Assembly: GCF_031583025.1 (NCBI RefSeq) | Contig: NZ_CP134062.1 | Location: forward strand, 1,116,001-1,180,000 | Length of the DNA: 64,000 nucleotides | Direction: 5' to 3' | Source of the DNA: Mycobacterium sp. Z3061 | GTDB lineage: Bacteria; Actinomycetota; Actinomycetes; Mycobacteriales; Mycobacteriaceae | Part shown: piece after piece, positions 25,039 to 34,143 of the stretch | How positions within the stretch are numbered: the stretch's first letter is position 1 | Layout: every line of letters begins with the position of its first letter | Position numbers and translations under genes: made by a program | Notes under the pieces: generated by a model | What the model was told of the DNA's origin: nothing | Databases searched by the model: none | Seen by the model: only the letters and a program-made list of their open reading frames with translations

Positions 25039-25998
25039 ATGAGCGCCGGGGAGCAGCGCGGGGGAGTCGATCTGACTAACCTCGATCAGCCGCTGAGTCC
25101 CGATGCCGGCGCGACCAAACGCGATCTGGTGGACTACCTGGACGCGGTGGCCGACCGCATGGTGCCCGCATTGGCCGGCCGGCCGCTCACCGTGCTGCGG
25201 GTGTTGCGCGGTCGGGCGCCCTTCATGCAGAAGAACGTCCCCAAGTACACCCCGGACTGGGTGCGCACCGTTTCCATCTGGGCGGCGGCATCTCACCGCG
25301 AGGTGCATTACCCCGTGTGCGACGACCGGCGGACGCTGCTCTGGCTCGCCAACCAGCGTGCTGTCGAGTACCACCCCGCGCTGGGGTTGGCCGACGACAT
25401 CTATCAGCCGACACACCTGGTGCTCGATCTGGACCCGCCGGCCGACGGCGACTTCGCCGCGGTGGTCAAGGTGGCCCATCAGGTGCGTCAGGCATTGCAG
25501 GATTGCGGTCTGGCCGGCGCGGTCAAAACCAGCGGCGCCAAGGGCGTACATGTGTTCGTTCCGATCGACGACCACGCAGCCTCCGACGATGTCGCAGCGG
25601 CCACCCGGGCGCTGGCTGCTCGCGCCGAGGCACTCGACCCGGACTCGGCGACAACGGCTTTCATCGTGGAGGACCGCGAGGGCAAGGTGTTCGTCGACGC
25701 GACACGAGCCGGAGGCGCGACGGTCGCCGCTGCTTATAGTCCACGGTTGCGTGCGGGCACGCCGGTGTCGTTTCCGCTCGACTGGTCGGACCTGGATCGG
25801 GTGCACCCCATCGACTTCACGGTCCACACGGCGGTCGACGCCCTCGCCGGACATGACCCTTGGGCTTCGTCCATGCCAGCGGCGCAACGGCTGCCGAGCG
25901 ATCTCGTCGAGCAGGGCCGCTCGATCCCGGTCGCCCGAGTCGCCGCGATGCACGAAGGCAAGCGCCGCGCCCGAGCGCGCCGTGCCGAAAAGGACTGA
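25039..25998 (+). CDS. Stand-alone LigD-type polymerase domain (archaeo-eukaryotic primase fold)
   Basis: A protein of 319 residues consisting only of the polymerase/primase domain found in NHEJ ligase LigD. Metal-binding Asp130 and Asp132 lie in VLDLDPP, the catalytic His171 in SGAKGVHVFVP, and the later FVDATRAGGATVAAAYSPR and FPLDWSDLD blocks are all present. No ligase or nuclease domain is attached. Mycobacteria carry such stand-alone domains (PolD-type, e.g. Rv0269c and Rv3730c as I recall) that add ribo- or deoxynucleotides during repair. The ATG at 25039 is chosen; another ATG lies two codons upstream. It converges on the NTF2-like gene with 3 bp between stops. Confidence 0.9.
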   Translation: MSAGEQRGGVDLTNLDQPLSPDAGATKRDLVDYLDAVADRMVPALAGRPLTVLRVLRGRAPFMQKNVPKYTPDWVRTVSIWAAASHREVHYPVCDDRRTLLWLANQRAVEYHPALGLADDIYQPTHLVLDLDPPADGDFAAVVKVAHQVRQALQDCGLAGAVKTSGAKGVHVFVPIDDHAASDDVAAATRALAARAEALDPDSATTAFIVEDREGKVFVDATRAGGATVAAAYSPRLRAGTPVSFPLDWSDLDRVHPIDFTVHTAVDALAGHDPWASSMPAAQRLPSDLVEQGRSIPVARVAAMHEGKRRARARRAEKD

Positions 25999-26001
25999 GC
26001 T

Positions 26002-26370
26002 TCAGGCGGTTCGTGAGGCCTGGTAATACGCGATGAGCCAGCCGTCGGCGCCTCGGGTGACCAGCACGCCGATGCGCACGCTGACGGTGTCCCGATCGGG
26101 AAACGAGAAGTCGGCGTGCAGATATCCCAGCACCGCGTCGGTAGCGACGGGCCGAGTTTCCAGGACACGGTAGGACACCGTCATGCCTGATGGTTGTCCG
26201 TCGTAGTACGCGTAGACACCTTGTCTGCCAACGCTATAGGGGCGCAGCCCCTGGAAGACCGCGTCCTCGGTGAACTGCTCGGCCACTCGGTCCGGATGAT
26301 GGCTGTCGATGCCCGCCTTCCAGCGGTCCATCACCTCACCGACGATGCCTTCGAGTTCAGTGCCCGGCAC
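26002..26370 (-). CDS. NTF2/SnoaL-like protein
   Basis: A protein of 122 residues from a GTG at 26370, chosen because GGAGG lies 5 nt upstream. The fold is suggested by the pattern IVGEVMDRWKAGIDSHHPDRVAEQFTEDAVFQG (three helices with the DA-F signature) followed by alternating strands ending WLIAYYQAS. These cone-shaped proteins bind small hydrophobic ligands and may be enzymes. The start lies inside the last 14 bp of the upstream SDR gene, so the two are translationally coupled and probably act in the same pathway. Confidence 0.75.
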   Translation of the reverse strand: MPGTELEGIVGEVMDRWKAGIDSHHPDRVAEQFTEDAVFQGLRPYSVGRQGVYAYYDGQPSGMTVSYRVLETRPVATDAVLGYLHADFSFPDRDTVSVRIGVLVTRGADGWLIAYYQASRTA

Positions 26371-27064
26371 TTTGGCCTCCGTCCACATGCAGGATCTCGC
26401 CGGTGACGAACGAGTTGCCTTCCAGGTACAGCACCGCGTCCACCACCTCGTCGATCTCACCCAGCCGCCCGAGTGGATGCATCTTAGCCAGCAGGTCGTG
26501 GGTCGACGGGGCGTGCATCGGTGTGCGGATGTTGCCCAGCGCCACGGCGTTGACCCGAATTCCCCTGCCCGCGTATTCGATAGCCAGAGCCTTGGTTGCC
26601 GCGTTGAGCCCGCCTTTGGTCAGCGACGCCAGTGCCGAGGGCACCGCGGAATTGGGTTGATCGACCAGGCTGGTGGAGATGTTCACCACGTGGCCGCCAC
26701 CGCCCCGGGTCAGCATCGCCGCGATCGCGGCCCGTGAAACCTCAAAGAAGCCACGGAGATTCACTCCGGTGACGGCGTCGTAGTCCTCGTCGGTGTATTC
26801 CGTGAACGGCTTGGGCACGAAGATCCCGGCATTGTTCACGACGGTGTCGACGCGACCGAACCGTTCCAGTGCCCCATCCACGATGCGGGCGCCCACTCCG
26901 GGCTGCGCCACGTCGCCGGCGACGGCGAGTACCAGGGGATCGGTGCTGTCGGCGATGCGACGCGAGTTGGCGACCACAGCGTAGCCGCGTCGGCGGTATC
27001 CCGCGACCAGCGCGTCCCCGATTCCCTGCGAGGCGCCGGTGATGATGGCGACACGTTCGTCCAT
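26357..27064 (-). CDS. SDR family oxidoreductase
   Basis: A classical short-chain dehydrogenase/reductase of 235 residues. It has the TGASQGIGDAL cofactor motif, NNAG (VVNNAGIF), the catalytic serine region VVNISTSLVD, and RVNAVALGN. At the usual YxxxK site I see SALASLTKGGL, where the tyrosine appears replaced (A or S) while the lysine is kept, so activity may be altered. AAAGGGA precedes the ATG. It is the first gene of a two-gene unit with the NTF2-like protein, and divergent from the PfkB kinase gene. Confidence 0.82.
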   Translation of the reverse strand: MDERVAIITGASQGIGDALVAGYRRRGYAVVANSRRIADSTDPLVLAVAGDVAQPGVGARIVDGALERFGRVDTVVNNAGIFVPKPFTEYTDEDYDAVTGVNLRGFFEVSRAAIAAMLTRGGGGHVVNISTSLVDQPNSAVPSALASLTKGGLNAATKALAIEYAGRGIRVNAVALGNIRTPMHAPSTHDLLAKMHPLGRLGEIDEVVDAVLYLEGNSFVTGEILHVDGGQSAGH

Positions 27065-27148
27065 GAGCGGGTCCCTTTCTTACTCGGTGTCGTCGTCAAC
27101 AACCATTAGGCTCCGGAGCATTCCGTCCGCAGCAGTGGAGGAGAGCAC

Positions 27149-28090
27149 ATGGTGAGTCAGGTCGACATCGCAGCCGTCGGCGTCCACGTTCTCGACACGC
27201 ATGTCCTTGGGGCCACCTCCATTCCCGACGGCTCCGACGGCCAGCTGGTCGAGGCCATCAAGATCTCCGCAGCCGGCACCGCGGGCGGCACGGCGGTTGT
27301 GCTCAGCCGGCTCGGGGCCCGGGTCCGCTGCTACGGAGCCGTCGGAACCGATGCACTCGGTGACACACTGCTGGGGTTGCTGGAGGGCCACGGCGTCGAC
27401 GTCGCCGGCATTGCACGCACCACGGCGAGTCAGACGTCGGCATCGGTCATCCCGGTGCGTCCCAACGGCGACCGGCCGGCCTGGCACTGCCCGGGCGCCA
27501 ACGCCACCCTGACCCTGGATGCCCTTGACCTCGACGACATTGCCCGCGGCAGGCACCTGCATCTCGGTGGACCGGAATTTCTGGGCGGAGCTGCCGCCGC
27601 GACGCTGCTCGAGCGCGCCAAGGAAAGCGGGATGTCGACGTCGGTCGACATCCTTGCCGGCGGTAATCCCGGCCTGCTGGCGTGGATCGTCGAGGCACTG
27701 CCGCACACCGATTATCTGCTGCCCAACGATGAGCAGGTGCTCGGCTTCACCGGCGCCACCGATTTGGAGACAGGAGCCAGGGCGCTGTTGGAGGCCGGCG
27801 CCGGCTGCGTCGCGGTGACCCGGGGCGGTGCGGGCGCGCTCGTCGTGGCGGCCGAAGAAACGATTGCGGTGCCCGCGTACCCGGTCGAAGTCGTCGACAC
27901 CACCGGGTGCGGCGACGCGTTTTCGGCGGGGTTCATTCTGGGTCGGGCTCTGGGGCGCGACCTGGCTGAGTCGGCCCGGCTGGGATGCGCTACCGCTGCG
28001 CAGGTTGCGGGCGGAGTCGGTACCGACGCGGGTTCTTACGACCTGGCGACGGTCGACGCTTTTGTGGCTCAGAACCAGGGGCCGGGGTAG
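27149..28090 (+). CDS. PfkB-family carbohydrate kinase
   Basis: A ribokinase-superfamily sugar or nucleoside kinase of 313 residues. The N-terminal GG-containing substrate motif is AGTAGGTAVVLSRLGARV. The C-terminal signature DTTGCGDAFSAGF carries the catalytic aspartate and anion hole. The VTRGGAGALV strand and the PNDEQVLGF segment are typical. The substrate cannot be assigned. GGAGGAG precedes the ATG. The 3' end overlaps the convergent lipoprotein gene by 22 bp. Confidence 0.88.
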   Translation: MVSQVDIAAVGVHVLDTHVLGATSIPDGSDGQLVEAIKISAAGTAGGTAVVLSRLGARVRCYGAVGTDALGDTLLGLLEGHGVDVAGIARTTASQTSASVIPVRPNGDRPAWHCPGANATLTLDALDLDDIARGRHLHLGGPEFLGGAAAATLLERAKESGMSTSVDILAGGNPGLLAWIVEALPHTDYLLPNDEQVLGFTGATDLETGARALLEAGAGCVAVTRGGAGALVVAAEETIAVPAYPVEVVDTTGCGDAFSAGFILGRALGRDLAESARLGCATAAQVAGGVGTDAGSYDLATVDAFVAQNQGPG

Positions 28091-29412
28091 CGGCCCTCAG
28101 TGTCGCGCACCAGGAGGATCTCCCGGCAGTCCCCTTTCTGTTGGGGCGCGGTCTCGCCGCTGCATACCAGGGTCCAGCCGGATATGCGTCCGAACGGCCG
28201 GTCGGTCCAGTTCGTGGCAACCGGGTTGGTCTCCGGAAGCGCGAGCACGGAATGCGTGCCGGCGGAATTGGTGATGTACAGGTGGTCACCGAAGAACGCG
28301 AGCTTCGAAATCGGTTGCTTCTTGGCCTCATCCCGAGCCGTGAGCAGATCCCAGTGCTGAGTGCGCAGATTCCACACTCCATAGCCGAACTGAGAACCGG
28401 CCGAGCCCCGCCCGTCGACGAAGAGCTTGCCGTCCGACAGGGTCGCTGCCAGGCCGCCGCCGGAAATCCGTTCGGTGTCACCGAATTTGACGAGAGTCCG
28501 CGATGTCAAGTCGTAGAACGCGGTCGACATCACCGGTGGGTTGTGCGAGTCCCAGTGCGTGATCTGCACGAGCCTGTCTGGCCCATCGGATAATTCAGCG
28601 TCGACCGTTGCCACGTCGTTGTCCTGGTAAACGGGTTCGCCGGTGGGCAAACGCAATTCAGCGCCCAGCGGGCCGCCGGGCACCGGACTGCGCTGGAAAG
28701 AGAGCACGTCCTGCCATACCCGGGCCTGCTCCGGGTCGTCCCAGCGCGAGGCCAGGTCGGTATTGGACAGGATCGTGGTTTTCGGAGGCGACGGCGACCC
28801 GCGCGTGTCCGTGAAAGCGTTGACCCACGCCACTCCGGTGGTGGTCGGCGCCAGCCGCCAGTCCTTGGCCGCAGCCAGCCTGAGCTCCGGTGTCGGCGGG
28901 AGTACCTCTCTGGTGGCCAGCGGCTGACTCGATTTGAGGTCGAACAAATAGGCTGTGGCCTTCACCGCGGCCGGCGGCTGGCCGGGGGTGGTGGTGGCGA
29001 CGACATAGACGACCTTCATGTCACCGACGTTGTTGGACAGCGCACACATGGCGCCGGTGACCGTCTCGCCGGCGGCGACCATCGGCACCGCCGGCATGAT
29101 CAAATCGGCGGTTTTCGGATCCAGGACTTTAGGCCGGATATCTTCCAGCGCTGATTTGCTGGCTGAGAACTCGGTGGGGCAGCCGAAGTAGACGGTATCG
29201 CCGTAGGTCTTCCAATCTTTTGCCAGCGGGCTGATGTGCGGCGGGGCCGGCGCGACCGCATTGGGCGGCGGTTTGACGGTTGTGTGCGTGGTTTGCGCGG
29301 CAGGCGGCGTCACGGTCGCGGATGTGGAGCATCCCGTGAGGACCGCAGCAGCGGTCAGTGCGGCCGTTAGGTGTTTGCCCGTTGATGCAAACAGCCTGTT
29401 CAGCACGGTCAT
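28069..29412 (-). CDS. Putative lipoprotein of unknown function
   Basis: A protein of 447 residues. The signal sequence ends VLTGC, a good lipobox with the Cys at residue 28, followed by a Thr/Pro-rich linker. The rest is beta-rich with repeating strand-turn patterns (such as DGKLFVDGRGSAGSQFGYGVWNL and FFGDHLYITNSAGTHSVLAL) that suggest a propeller-like fold, but I recognise no named domain. GGGGGGAA precedes the ATG. It overlaps the PfkB kinase gene by 22 bp tail to tail. Confidence 0.8.
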   Translation of the reverse strand: MTVLNRLFASTGKHLTAALTAAAVLTGCSTSATVTPPAAQTTHTTVKPPPNAVAPAPPHISPLAKDWKTYGDTVYFGCPTEFSASKSALEDIRPKVLDPKTADLIMPAVPMVAAGETVTGAMCALSNNVGDMKVVYVVATTTPGQPPAAVKATAYLFDLKSSQPLATREVLPPTPELRLAAAKDWRLAPTTTGVAWVNAFTDTRGSPSPPKTTILSNTDLASRWDDPEQARVWQDVLSFQRSPVPGGPLGAELRLPTGEPVYQDNDVATVDAELSDGPDRLVQITHWDSHNPPVMSTAFYDLTSRTLVKFGDTERISGGGLAATLSDGKLFVDGRGSAGSQFGYGVWNLRTQHWDLLTARDEAKKQPISKLAFFGDHLYITNSAGTHSVLALPETNPVATNWTDRPFGRISGWTLVCSGETAPQQKGDCREILLVRDTEGRYPGPWF

Positions 29413-29585
29413 CAGCGTTCCCCCCGCTAAGTCCGGTGTCCCTTGAGCCTAGAGGGGTGCGCCGCGAACTGCGACTTGAGTGGACTCTCCTCCGATCGAA
29501 CAGGGTGTAGGCGACCCAGGCGCATGGCGGCCAGAACCGCTACGCGCTCACCCAATTGTGATGTGGGTCTCACTGATGCCGCATA

Positions 29586-30455
29586 ATGACCGCCGTGACT
29601 CCGAAGTCCGATGCTGGCCGACCCGCCGCGGTCGAGCAGTTCGCCGATTCACTTCTCGATGCCGTGGAGCAGGTGGTCGACCCGGGCGGGGCGCGCCTGG
29701 ATGCCGCTCTGAACGCATTGCGGCGCAACGTCATTGAATTCGTTCGCCGGTATCACCGGTTAGAGGTCGAGGTCGAAGCCGACACGTTAGACGATCCGGT
29801 GCTGTTCGTTGCCAATCACGGATTCGGCGGCGTTGTCGACCTCAACGTGATGGCCGTCAGCGCGGCCCTGGAAGACCTGGAACTCGAACGACCAGTCATT
29901 TTCCTGACGCATCAGCTGGCGTGGACGGTGGGTGTAGGGCCGATTGTCGAGCACCTGGGCGCCCGGCCGGCCAGTCGGGAAAGCGCCCACGAGGCGTTCG
30001 CCGACGGGCAGCACGTCGTCGTCTTTCCCGGAGGCGACTTGGACGCGGCGAAGAAGTTCACCGACCGCAATCAGATCGTGTTCGGCGGTCGCAGCGGTTT
30101 CGCGCAGCTGGCGATGGATGAAGGCGTGCCCATCGTTCCCATCGTCACCGCCGGAGCCGGCGAGTCGTTGCTGGTGCTCTCCGATGGCGAAAGGCTCGCC
30201 CGCGCACTGCGCCTGGACAAGTTGCTGCGGGTGAAGGCGCTGCCAACCAGCCTGTCACTGCCCTGGGGGCTCAACACCGGAGCGGTGGGAATGCTGCCCT
30301 ACCTTCCGCTCCCCACCAAGCTGCAGACCCGCGTTCTTCCCGCCATGGTCGTCGAACCGGAAGAGGACGCCCAGGCTTATGCCGAGCGCATCCACACCGC
30401 GATGCAGGACGCACTCACCGAGATGACCGCGGGCCGGCGCCCGGTGATCGGCTGA
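29586..30455 (+). CDS. Glycerolipid acyltransferase-like protein
   Basis: A protein of 289 residues resembling the monoacylglycerol/lysophospholipid acyltransferase group. The block VANHGFGGVVDLNVM sits where the family has NHxxxxD, but here the His and Asp are separated by six residues rather than four. The VVFPGGDLDAAKKF, RSGFAQLAMDEGVPIVPIV and LPWGLN blocks are typical of DAGAT-like enzymes. No membrane segment is obvious. Likely transfers an acyl chain to a glycerolipid or similar acceptor; the acceptor is unknown. Followed after 84 bp by an amidase on the same strand. Confidence 0.75.
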   Translation: MTAVTPKSDAGRPAAVEQFADSLLDAVEQVVDPGGARLDAALNALRRNVIEFVRRYHRLEVEVEADTLDDPVLFVANHGFGGVVDLNVMAVSAALEDLELERPVIFLTHQLAWTVGVGPIVEHLGARPASRESAHEAFADGQHVVVFPGGDLDAAKKFTDRNQIVFGGRSGFAQLAMDEGVPIVPIVTAGAGESLLVLSDGERLARALRLDKLLRVKALPTSLSLPWGLNTGAVGMLPYLPLPTKLQTRVLPAMVVEPEEDAQAYAERIHTAMQDALTEMTAGRRPVIG

Positions 30456-30539
30456 GGCGCTTGGATCGAAAATCCCGTCCGCGCGGATCCCAACGACGAG
30501 CCGTACTGGGAACCGCGCCGTCGTGGTAGACCAAGGGTC

Positions 30540-31982
30540 ATGACTGGTCTTGCCGAGCAAACCCGCTGGATGGACGCGACGGAGCAGGCGGGGCTGGTTG
30601 CCCGGGGTGAGGTCACCCCGGGCGAGTTGTTGGAAGCGGCGATCGCACGCATCGAGCAGTCCAATGCGGCCCTGAATGCCGTGGTCATCGAATGGTTCGA
30701 GCACGCCCGGTCGGTTGCGGCCGACCCCGGTCTGCCGGACGGTCCCTTCCGTGGGGTGCCGTTTCTGCTCAAAGACCTCTACACCAGCTTTGCCGGTCAG
30801 ACCCTGTCCAACGGCAACGTGGCGCTCAAGGAAGCGGGCAAGATCGACACTGCCGACACCACGCTGGTGTCTCGGTTCAAGGCGGCCGGCCTGGTCATCG
30901 CCGGCCGGACCAACAGCCCCGAAATGGGCAGTCTGCCGACCACGCAGCCGCTGGCCTGGGGACCGACGCGCAATCCGTGGGCGCTGGACCGGACCCCGGG
31001 TGGTTCCAGTGGCGGGGCCGCCGCCGCGGTGGCGGTGGGGATGGTGCCGTTTGCGAACGCTTCGGACGGTGGAGGCAGCATCCGCATTCCGGCGTCCTGT
31101 TGCGGGCTGGTGGGCCTCAAGCCGAGCCAGGGCCGCATCACCGTGGGGCCCAAGCGCGCCGAAGCGGGCCTGGGGGTGGAGTTGTGCGTCAGTCGCACGG
31201 TCCGCGACACGGCCGCGCTGCTGGACGCAGTGCACGGCCCGGGTGTCGGCGACACCGTCATAGCGCCGGTGCCGCAGCGGCCGTACCGCGACGAGGTGGG
31301 CGCCGACCCGGGCCGGTTGCGTATCGGACTGCTGGACAGCCATCCGCGCGGCGGTTTCCTGAATGAGGACTGCGTTACTGCCGTGCGGGCGGCAGCGGCG
31401 CTATTGGAGGACCTGGGCCACATCGTCGAGCCGGCCTGGCCGTCGTGCCTCGCTGATCCCACCCTGCAGCAGAAGTTCATGGCGCTGTGGGTCACCCAGA
31501 TGGCCATGGCGGCGCGCGGCTTCGGCGAGACACTCGGGCGGGAGGTGACAGCCCAGGACATCGAGCCCGTCAACTGGGCGCTGATCGAGCGAGCCCGGCA
31601 CGTGACGGCTGTGGAGTACGCCGCGGCGGAGAACGCGGTGTACGCCTTCCGTCGTTCGCTGCAGCAGTGGTGGGCCGATGGCTGGGATCTGTTGCTCACC
31701 CCGACGGTCGCTGAACCGCCATTGCCGCTGGCAGAGTTCGAGAATGATCCCGACCATGTGACCAGGCCGATGCGTCGTGGCGGCGAGTTCGCCGCATTCA
31801 CGCCCCCTTTCAACATGAGCGGCCAGCCGGCGATCAGCCTGCCGCTGCACCGCAACCCCGATGGACTTCCCATCGGGGTTCAGCTCGCTGCCGCATACGG
31901 CCGGGAGGACGTGTTGATTCGCGTTGCCGCGCAACTGGAGTCGGCGCACCCGTGGTCTTCCTATCGCCCGGTGATTCCGTGA
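30540..31982 (+). CDS. Amidase signature family enzyme
   Basis: A hydrolase of 480 residues with the Ser-cisSer-Lys triad: Lys78 (FLLKDLYTS), the GGSSGG cis-serine (154-159), and nucleophile Ser180 (SDGGGSIRIPAS). The overall length is typical of AmiA2/AmiB2-type bacterial amidases, which cleave carboxylic amides to acid and ammonia. Substrate unknown. The stop TGA overlaps the GTG of the next small gene (GTGA at 31979-31982), indicating coupled translation. Confidence 0.9.
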   Translation: MTGLAEQTRWMDATEQAGLVARGEVTPGELLEAAIARIEQSNAALNAVVIEWFEHARSVAADPGLPDGPFRGVPFLLKDLYTSFAGQTLSNGNVALKEAGKIDTADTTLVSRFKAAGLVIAGRTNSPEMGSLPTTQPLAWGPTRNPWALDRTPGGSSGGAAAAVAVGMVPFANASDGGGSIRIPASCCGLVGLKPSQGRITVGPKRAEAGLGVELCVSRTVRDTAALLDAVHGPGVGDTVIAPVPQRPYRDEVGADPGRLRIGLLDSHPRGGFLNEDCVTAVRAAAALLEDLGHIVEPAWPSCLADPTLQQKFMALWVTQMAMAARGFGETLGREVTAQDIEPVNWALIERARHVTAVEYAAAENAVYAFRRSLQQWWADGWDLLLTPTVAEPPLPLAEFENDPDHVTRPMRRGGEFAAFTPPFNMSGQPAISLPLHRNPDGLPIGVQLAAAYGREDVLIRVAAQLESAHPWSSYRPVIP

Positions 31983-32320
31983 CGCAGGAAGAGAGAAGCG
32001 TCTCGCCCGATGGACGTTATGTGGTCTATGTCGACTCCTTCGAGGCGCGGGCCTTCCAGTGGGTGGACACACCCGAACTGCTCGACACCACAACGGGCTC
32101 GACCGTGCTGAAGCTGACCGACGACTGTTGGCATTTGGATTCTGCGAGCTGGCGCAGCCGGTCGGTGCTGGAGATGCGGTTGCGCCATTTCCCCGATGGG
32201 GTGCCCTGCTACTCGGTGATTGTCGACTGCGGGCAGCTCACCGTTTCGGTGGGTGGAGTTGAAGCCCGTCCCCTGGACCAGGTGGACGGGCTTCTGCGGG
32301 ACGCTCTGGCGGCTCAGTAG
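31979..32320 (+). CDS. Small hypothetical protein coupled to the amidase
   Basis: A protein of 113 residues from the GTG at 31979 that overlaps the amidase stop. It begins with a TolB-like SVSPDGRYVVYVDSFEAR strand and continues with two further strand-rich blocks, so it may be a single beta-sheet domain. No signal peptide was seen and no family recognised. It overlaps a short convergent secreted-protein gene by 7 bp at its 3' end. Confidence 0.6.
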   Translation: MTQEERSVSPDGRYVVYVDSFEARAFQWVDTPELLDTTTGSTVLKLTDDCWHLDSASWRSRSVLEMRLRHFPDGVPCYSVIVDCGQLTVSVGGVEARPLDQVDGLLRDALAAQ

Positions 32321-32490
32321 TAGCAGGTGTAGAAGGTCTGGCTCGCGTAGTCGTAGCAGGTGTAGCTGCCGGTGGGCGGCTGGTTGCCCGGCGCGGCGTC
32401 GGCGGGACCGGCGGCGCCCAGCGCGGCCAGGCCGAGGCCGGCTGCCATCAGGGACATGCCGGTGAGGGCGCGGATTTTGGTGGTGAACAT
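32314..32490 (-). CDS. 58-residue secreted peptide with repeated YTCY motif
   Basis: A short gene with a clear start: AAGGAAAG lies 4 nt before the ATG at 32490. The first about 32 residues are a signal peptide (MFTTKIRALTGMSLMAAG, Ala/Gly core, cleavage after PADA). The mature peptide is only about 26 residues: a Pro/Gly linker, then YTCYDYASQTFYTCYY. The two cysteines in repeated YTCY motifs could form one disulphide loop. The stop overlaps the convergent upstream gene by 7 bp. No family recognised. Confidence 0.65.
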   Translation of the reverse strand: MFTTKIRALTGMSLMAAGLGLAALGAAGPADAAPGNQPPTGSYTCYDYASQTFYTCYY

Positions 32491-32578
32491 TGTGCTTTCC
32501 TTTCGCTTGTGGTGCTGACAGCGAAAGAATCTGTCGGACGGCTCGACGATTTCTTGGCGGCTTCTTGGAGCCGAAGGG

Positions 32579-33820
32579 CTACAGGTCGAACGCGATCGGC
32601 AAACTCAGCGGCCCGCTCAGGCTCACCATCGGCTTCCACGGGGCTGGTCCGGTGATGCGGGGGTTGCGCAGCCGGCCCGTCAGCACGGTCAGCGCCTCGG
32701 CGAGTTCACGTCTGGCCAGATTGGCACCCAGGCAGTAGTGGATTCCACCGCCGAACGTCAGGATGGCCGGTGCTCCTTCGCGGGTGATGTCGACGCGGTC
32801 TGGCTCGTCGTACACCGACGGATCTCGGTTCGCCGCAGCGGTATTGACCAGAACCATGGTGCCGGCGGGAAAGAGGTAACCGTCGAGTTCGGCATCCTCG
32901 GTCACCAGTCGCAGCGTCCCGCACGCGATGGGGGAGTGGCGCATCGTTTCCTCCACGGCGCGCATGGCCAATTCGGGACGCTCCGCAAGTGACTCCCACT
33001 GGTCCGGGTGTGCGCACAGCACGTGGACCGAGGCCGCAAGCTGGTTCCTCGTGGTGTCGGTGCCCGCCAGCAACAATCCTCCCGCGAGCATGCGCAATTC
33101 GGCGGGATTGAGCCGGTCGCCGTCGTCCTCGGCGCGTATCAGATCGGACAGCAGGTCCTCGGTCAGGCTGTGACGGCGCCGGACCACCATCTCATCGACA
33201 TAGTCGTCGAGCTCTCCCCAGGCGCGCATCACGTCGGATTCGATCTCGCTGACGCCTGCGATGAAGCTGAAGGCCTTGAAGATCTCGTCGGCCCATTGCG
33301 AAAAACGTTGCCAGTCCTCGCGTGGCGCGCCGAGCAGCGCGCAGATGATCGGAACGGGGTAGGGGCGGGCAAGGTCGGTGACCACATCGCAGTGGTTGGT
33401 TCCCGCGCCTGCTTCGGCGACGCGATCGACGAGATCGTTCATCACCGCCACCATGGTGTCGTGCAGCCGTAGCGTCGCGCGAGGGGTGAAAGCCCTGGAC
33501 GTCAGGCTGCGCAGGCGATGATGCGCATCACCCTCGAGGCACAGCAGGCTGTTCATCACCTTGTCCCACAACGGTCCCGAAGTGATGCCCTGGACAACAA
33601 GATTCAAGCCCGGCGGGATCTGGAACCGGCTGTCGCGCAGCACTGCGCGCACAAGGTGATAGGAAAGCACCTCGGGCCCGAACGGCCCGAGCGCGATCGG
33701 CGCCTGCCGTTGCGCGGCCTGGATGCGCGGGTAGACGGCGGCCGGAGTTTCGGTGGGTTCGTAGGACAGCGTCGGCAGGCCGGCGTCGAAAACGCTTGGG
33801 GCAGCGGTGCCGACGGTCAT
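32579..33820 (-). CDS. Cytochrome P450
   Basis: A P450 of 413 residues from the ATG at 33820. The I-helix oxygen-activation motif is AGTDTT (252-257), the K-helix ExxR is ETMR (291-294), and the haem-ligand loop is FGGGIHYCLG with Cys363. A cytoplasmic bacterial class I enzyme that needs a ferredoxin and reductase, neither of which is adjacent. The subfamily was not recognised; it is not the CYP135 or CYP125 type seen elsewhere here. It stands alone, 88 bp from the secreted-peptide gene. Confidence 0.93.
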   Translation of the reverse strand: MTVGTAAPSVFDAGLPTLSYEPTETPAAVYPRIQAAQRQAPIALGPFGPEVLSYHLVRAVLRDSRFQIPPGLNLVVQGITSGPLWDKVMNSLLCLEGDAHHRLRSLTSRAFTPRATLRLHDTMVAVMNDLVDRVAEAGAGTNHCDVVTDLARPYPVPIICALLGAPREDWQRFSQWADEIFKAFSFIAGVSEIESDVMRAWGELDDYVDEMVVRRRHSLTEDLLSDLIRAEDDGDRLNPAELRMLAGGLLLAGTDTTRNQLAASVHVLCAHPDQWESLAERPELAMRAVEETMRHSPIACGTLRLVTEDAELDGYLFPAGTMVLVNTAAANRDPSVYDEPDRVDITREGAPAILTFGGGIHYCLGANLARRELAEALTVLTGRLRNPRITGPAPWKPMVSLSGPLSLPIAFDL

Positions 33821-34143
33821 GATGGCCTGGGCGGCGCAACCAGCGGCCGGCCCCGCCCCGGATGGAATGTGCGATTGTTCATCGCTGGCCACCTGCCCAC
33901 TGACGAAGTGCGGCTCCCGGCCCCCAGACCGCCGGGACAACTGTCACATAATGTATGGCCGCGAAAGGCGGTTGTCAACGAAATGCGACTGCCTGGTCGG
34001 CAATTCACCGAACGCGAATCCCAGGACGCGGCAAAACGCAATACGCTTCTGGATGAGCGTATGGTCAATTGTCGCCCGGGTGCCCAAATGAAACATGGGC
34101 CGACAGGACATCGCCTGCCAGCCCATGCGTGAAGGACTGTCGC
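33821..34143. other. Intergenic region between P450 and cspA
   Basis: No convincing gene on either strand. It holds an A/T-rich spot ACATAATGT (33946-33954), a 9-bp palindrome that also provides CATTAT on the minus strand as a possible -10 for the P450 gene about 125 bp downstream. At its right end is the cspA terminator hairpin (34094-34127). Confidence 0.5.
34094..34127 (-). terminator. Intrinsic terminator of cspA
   Basis: On the minus strand, 17 nt after the cspA stop, CATGGGC...GCCCATG form a 7-bp stem. It continues past a 3x3 internal mismatch into a CAGG/CCTG stem with a 6-nt loop. It is followed by TTTCATTTGG, a T-rich run, which makes it a good rho-independent terminator for a high-GC organism. 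Confidence 0.7.
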
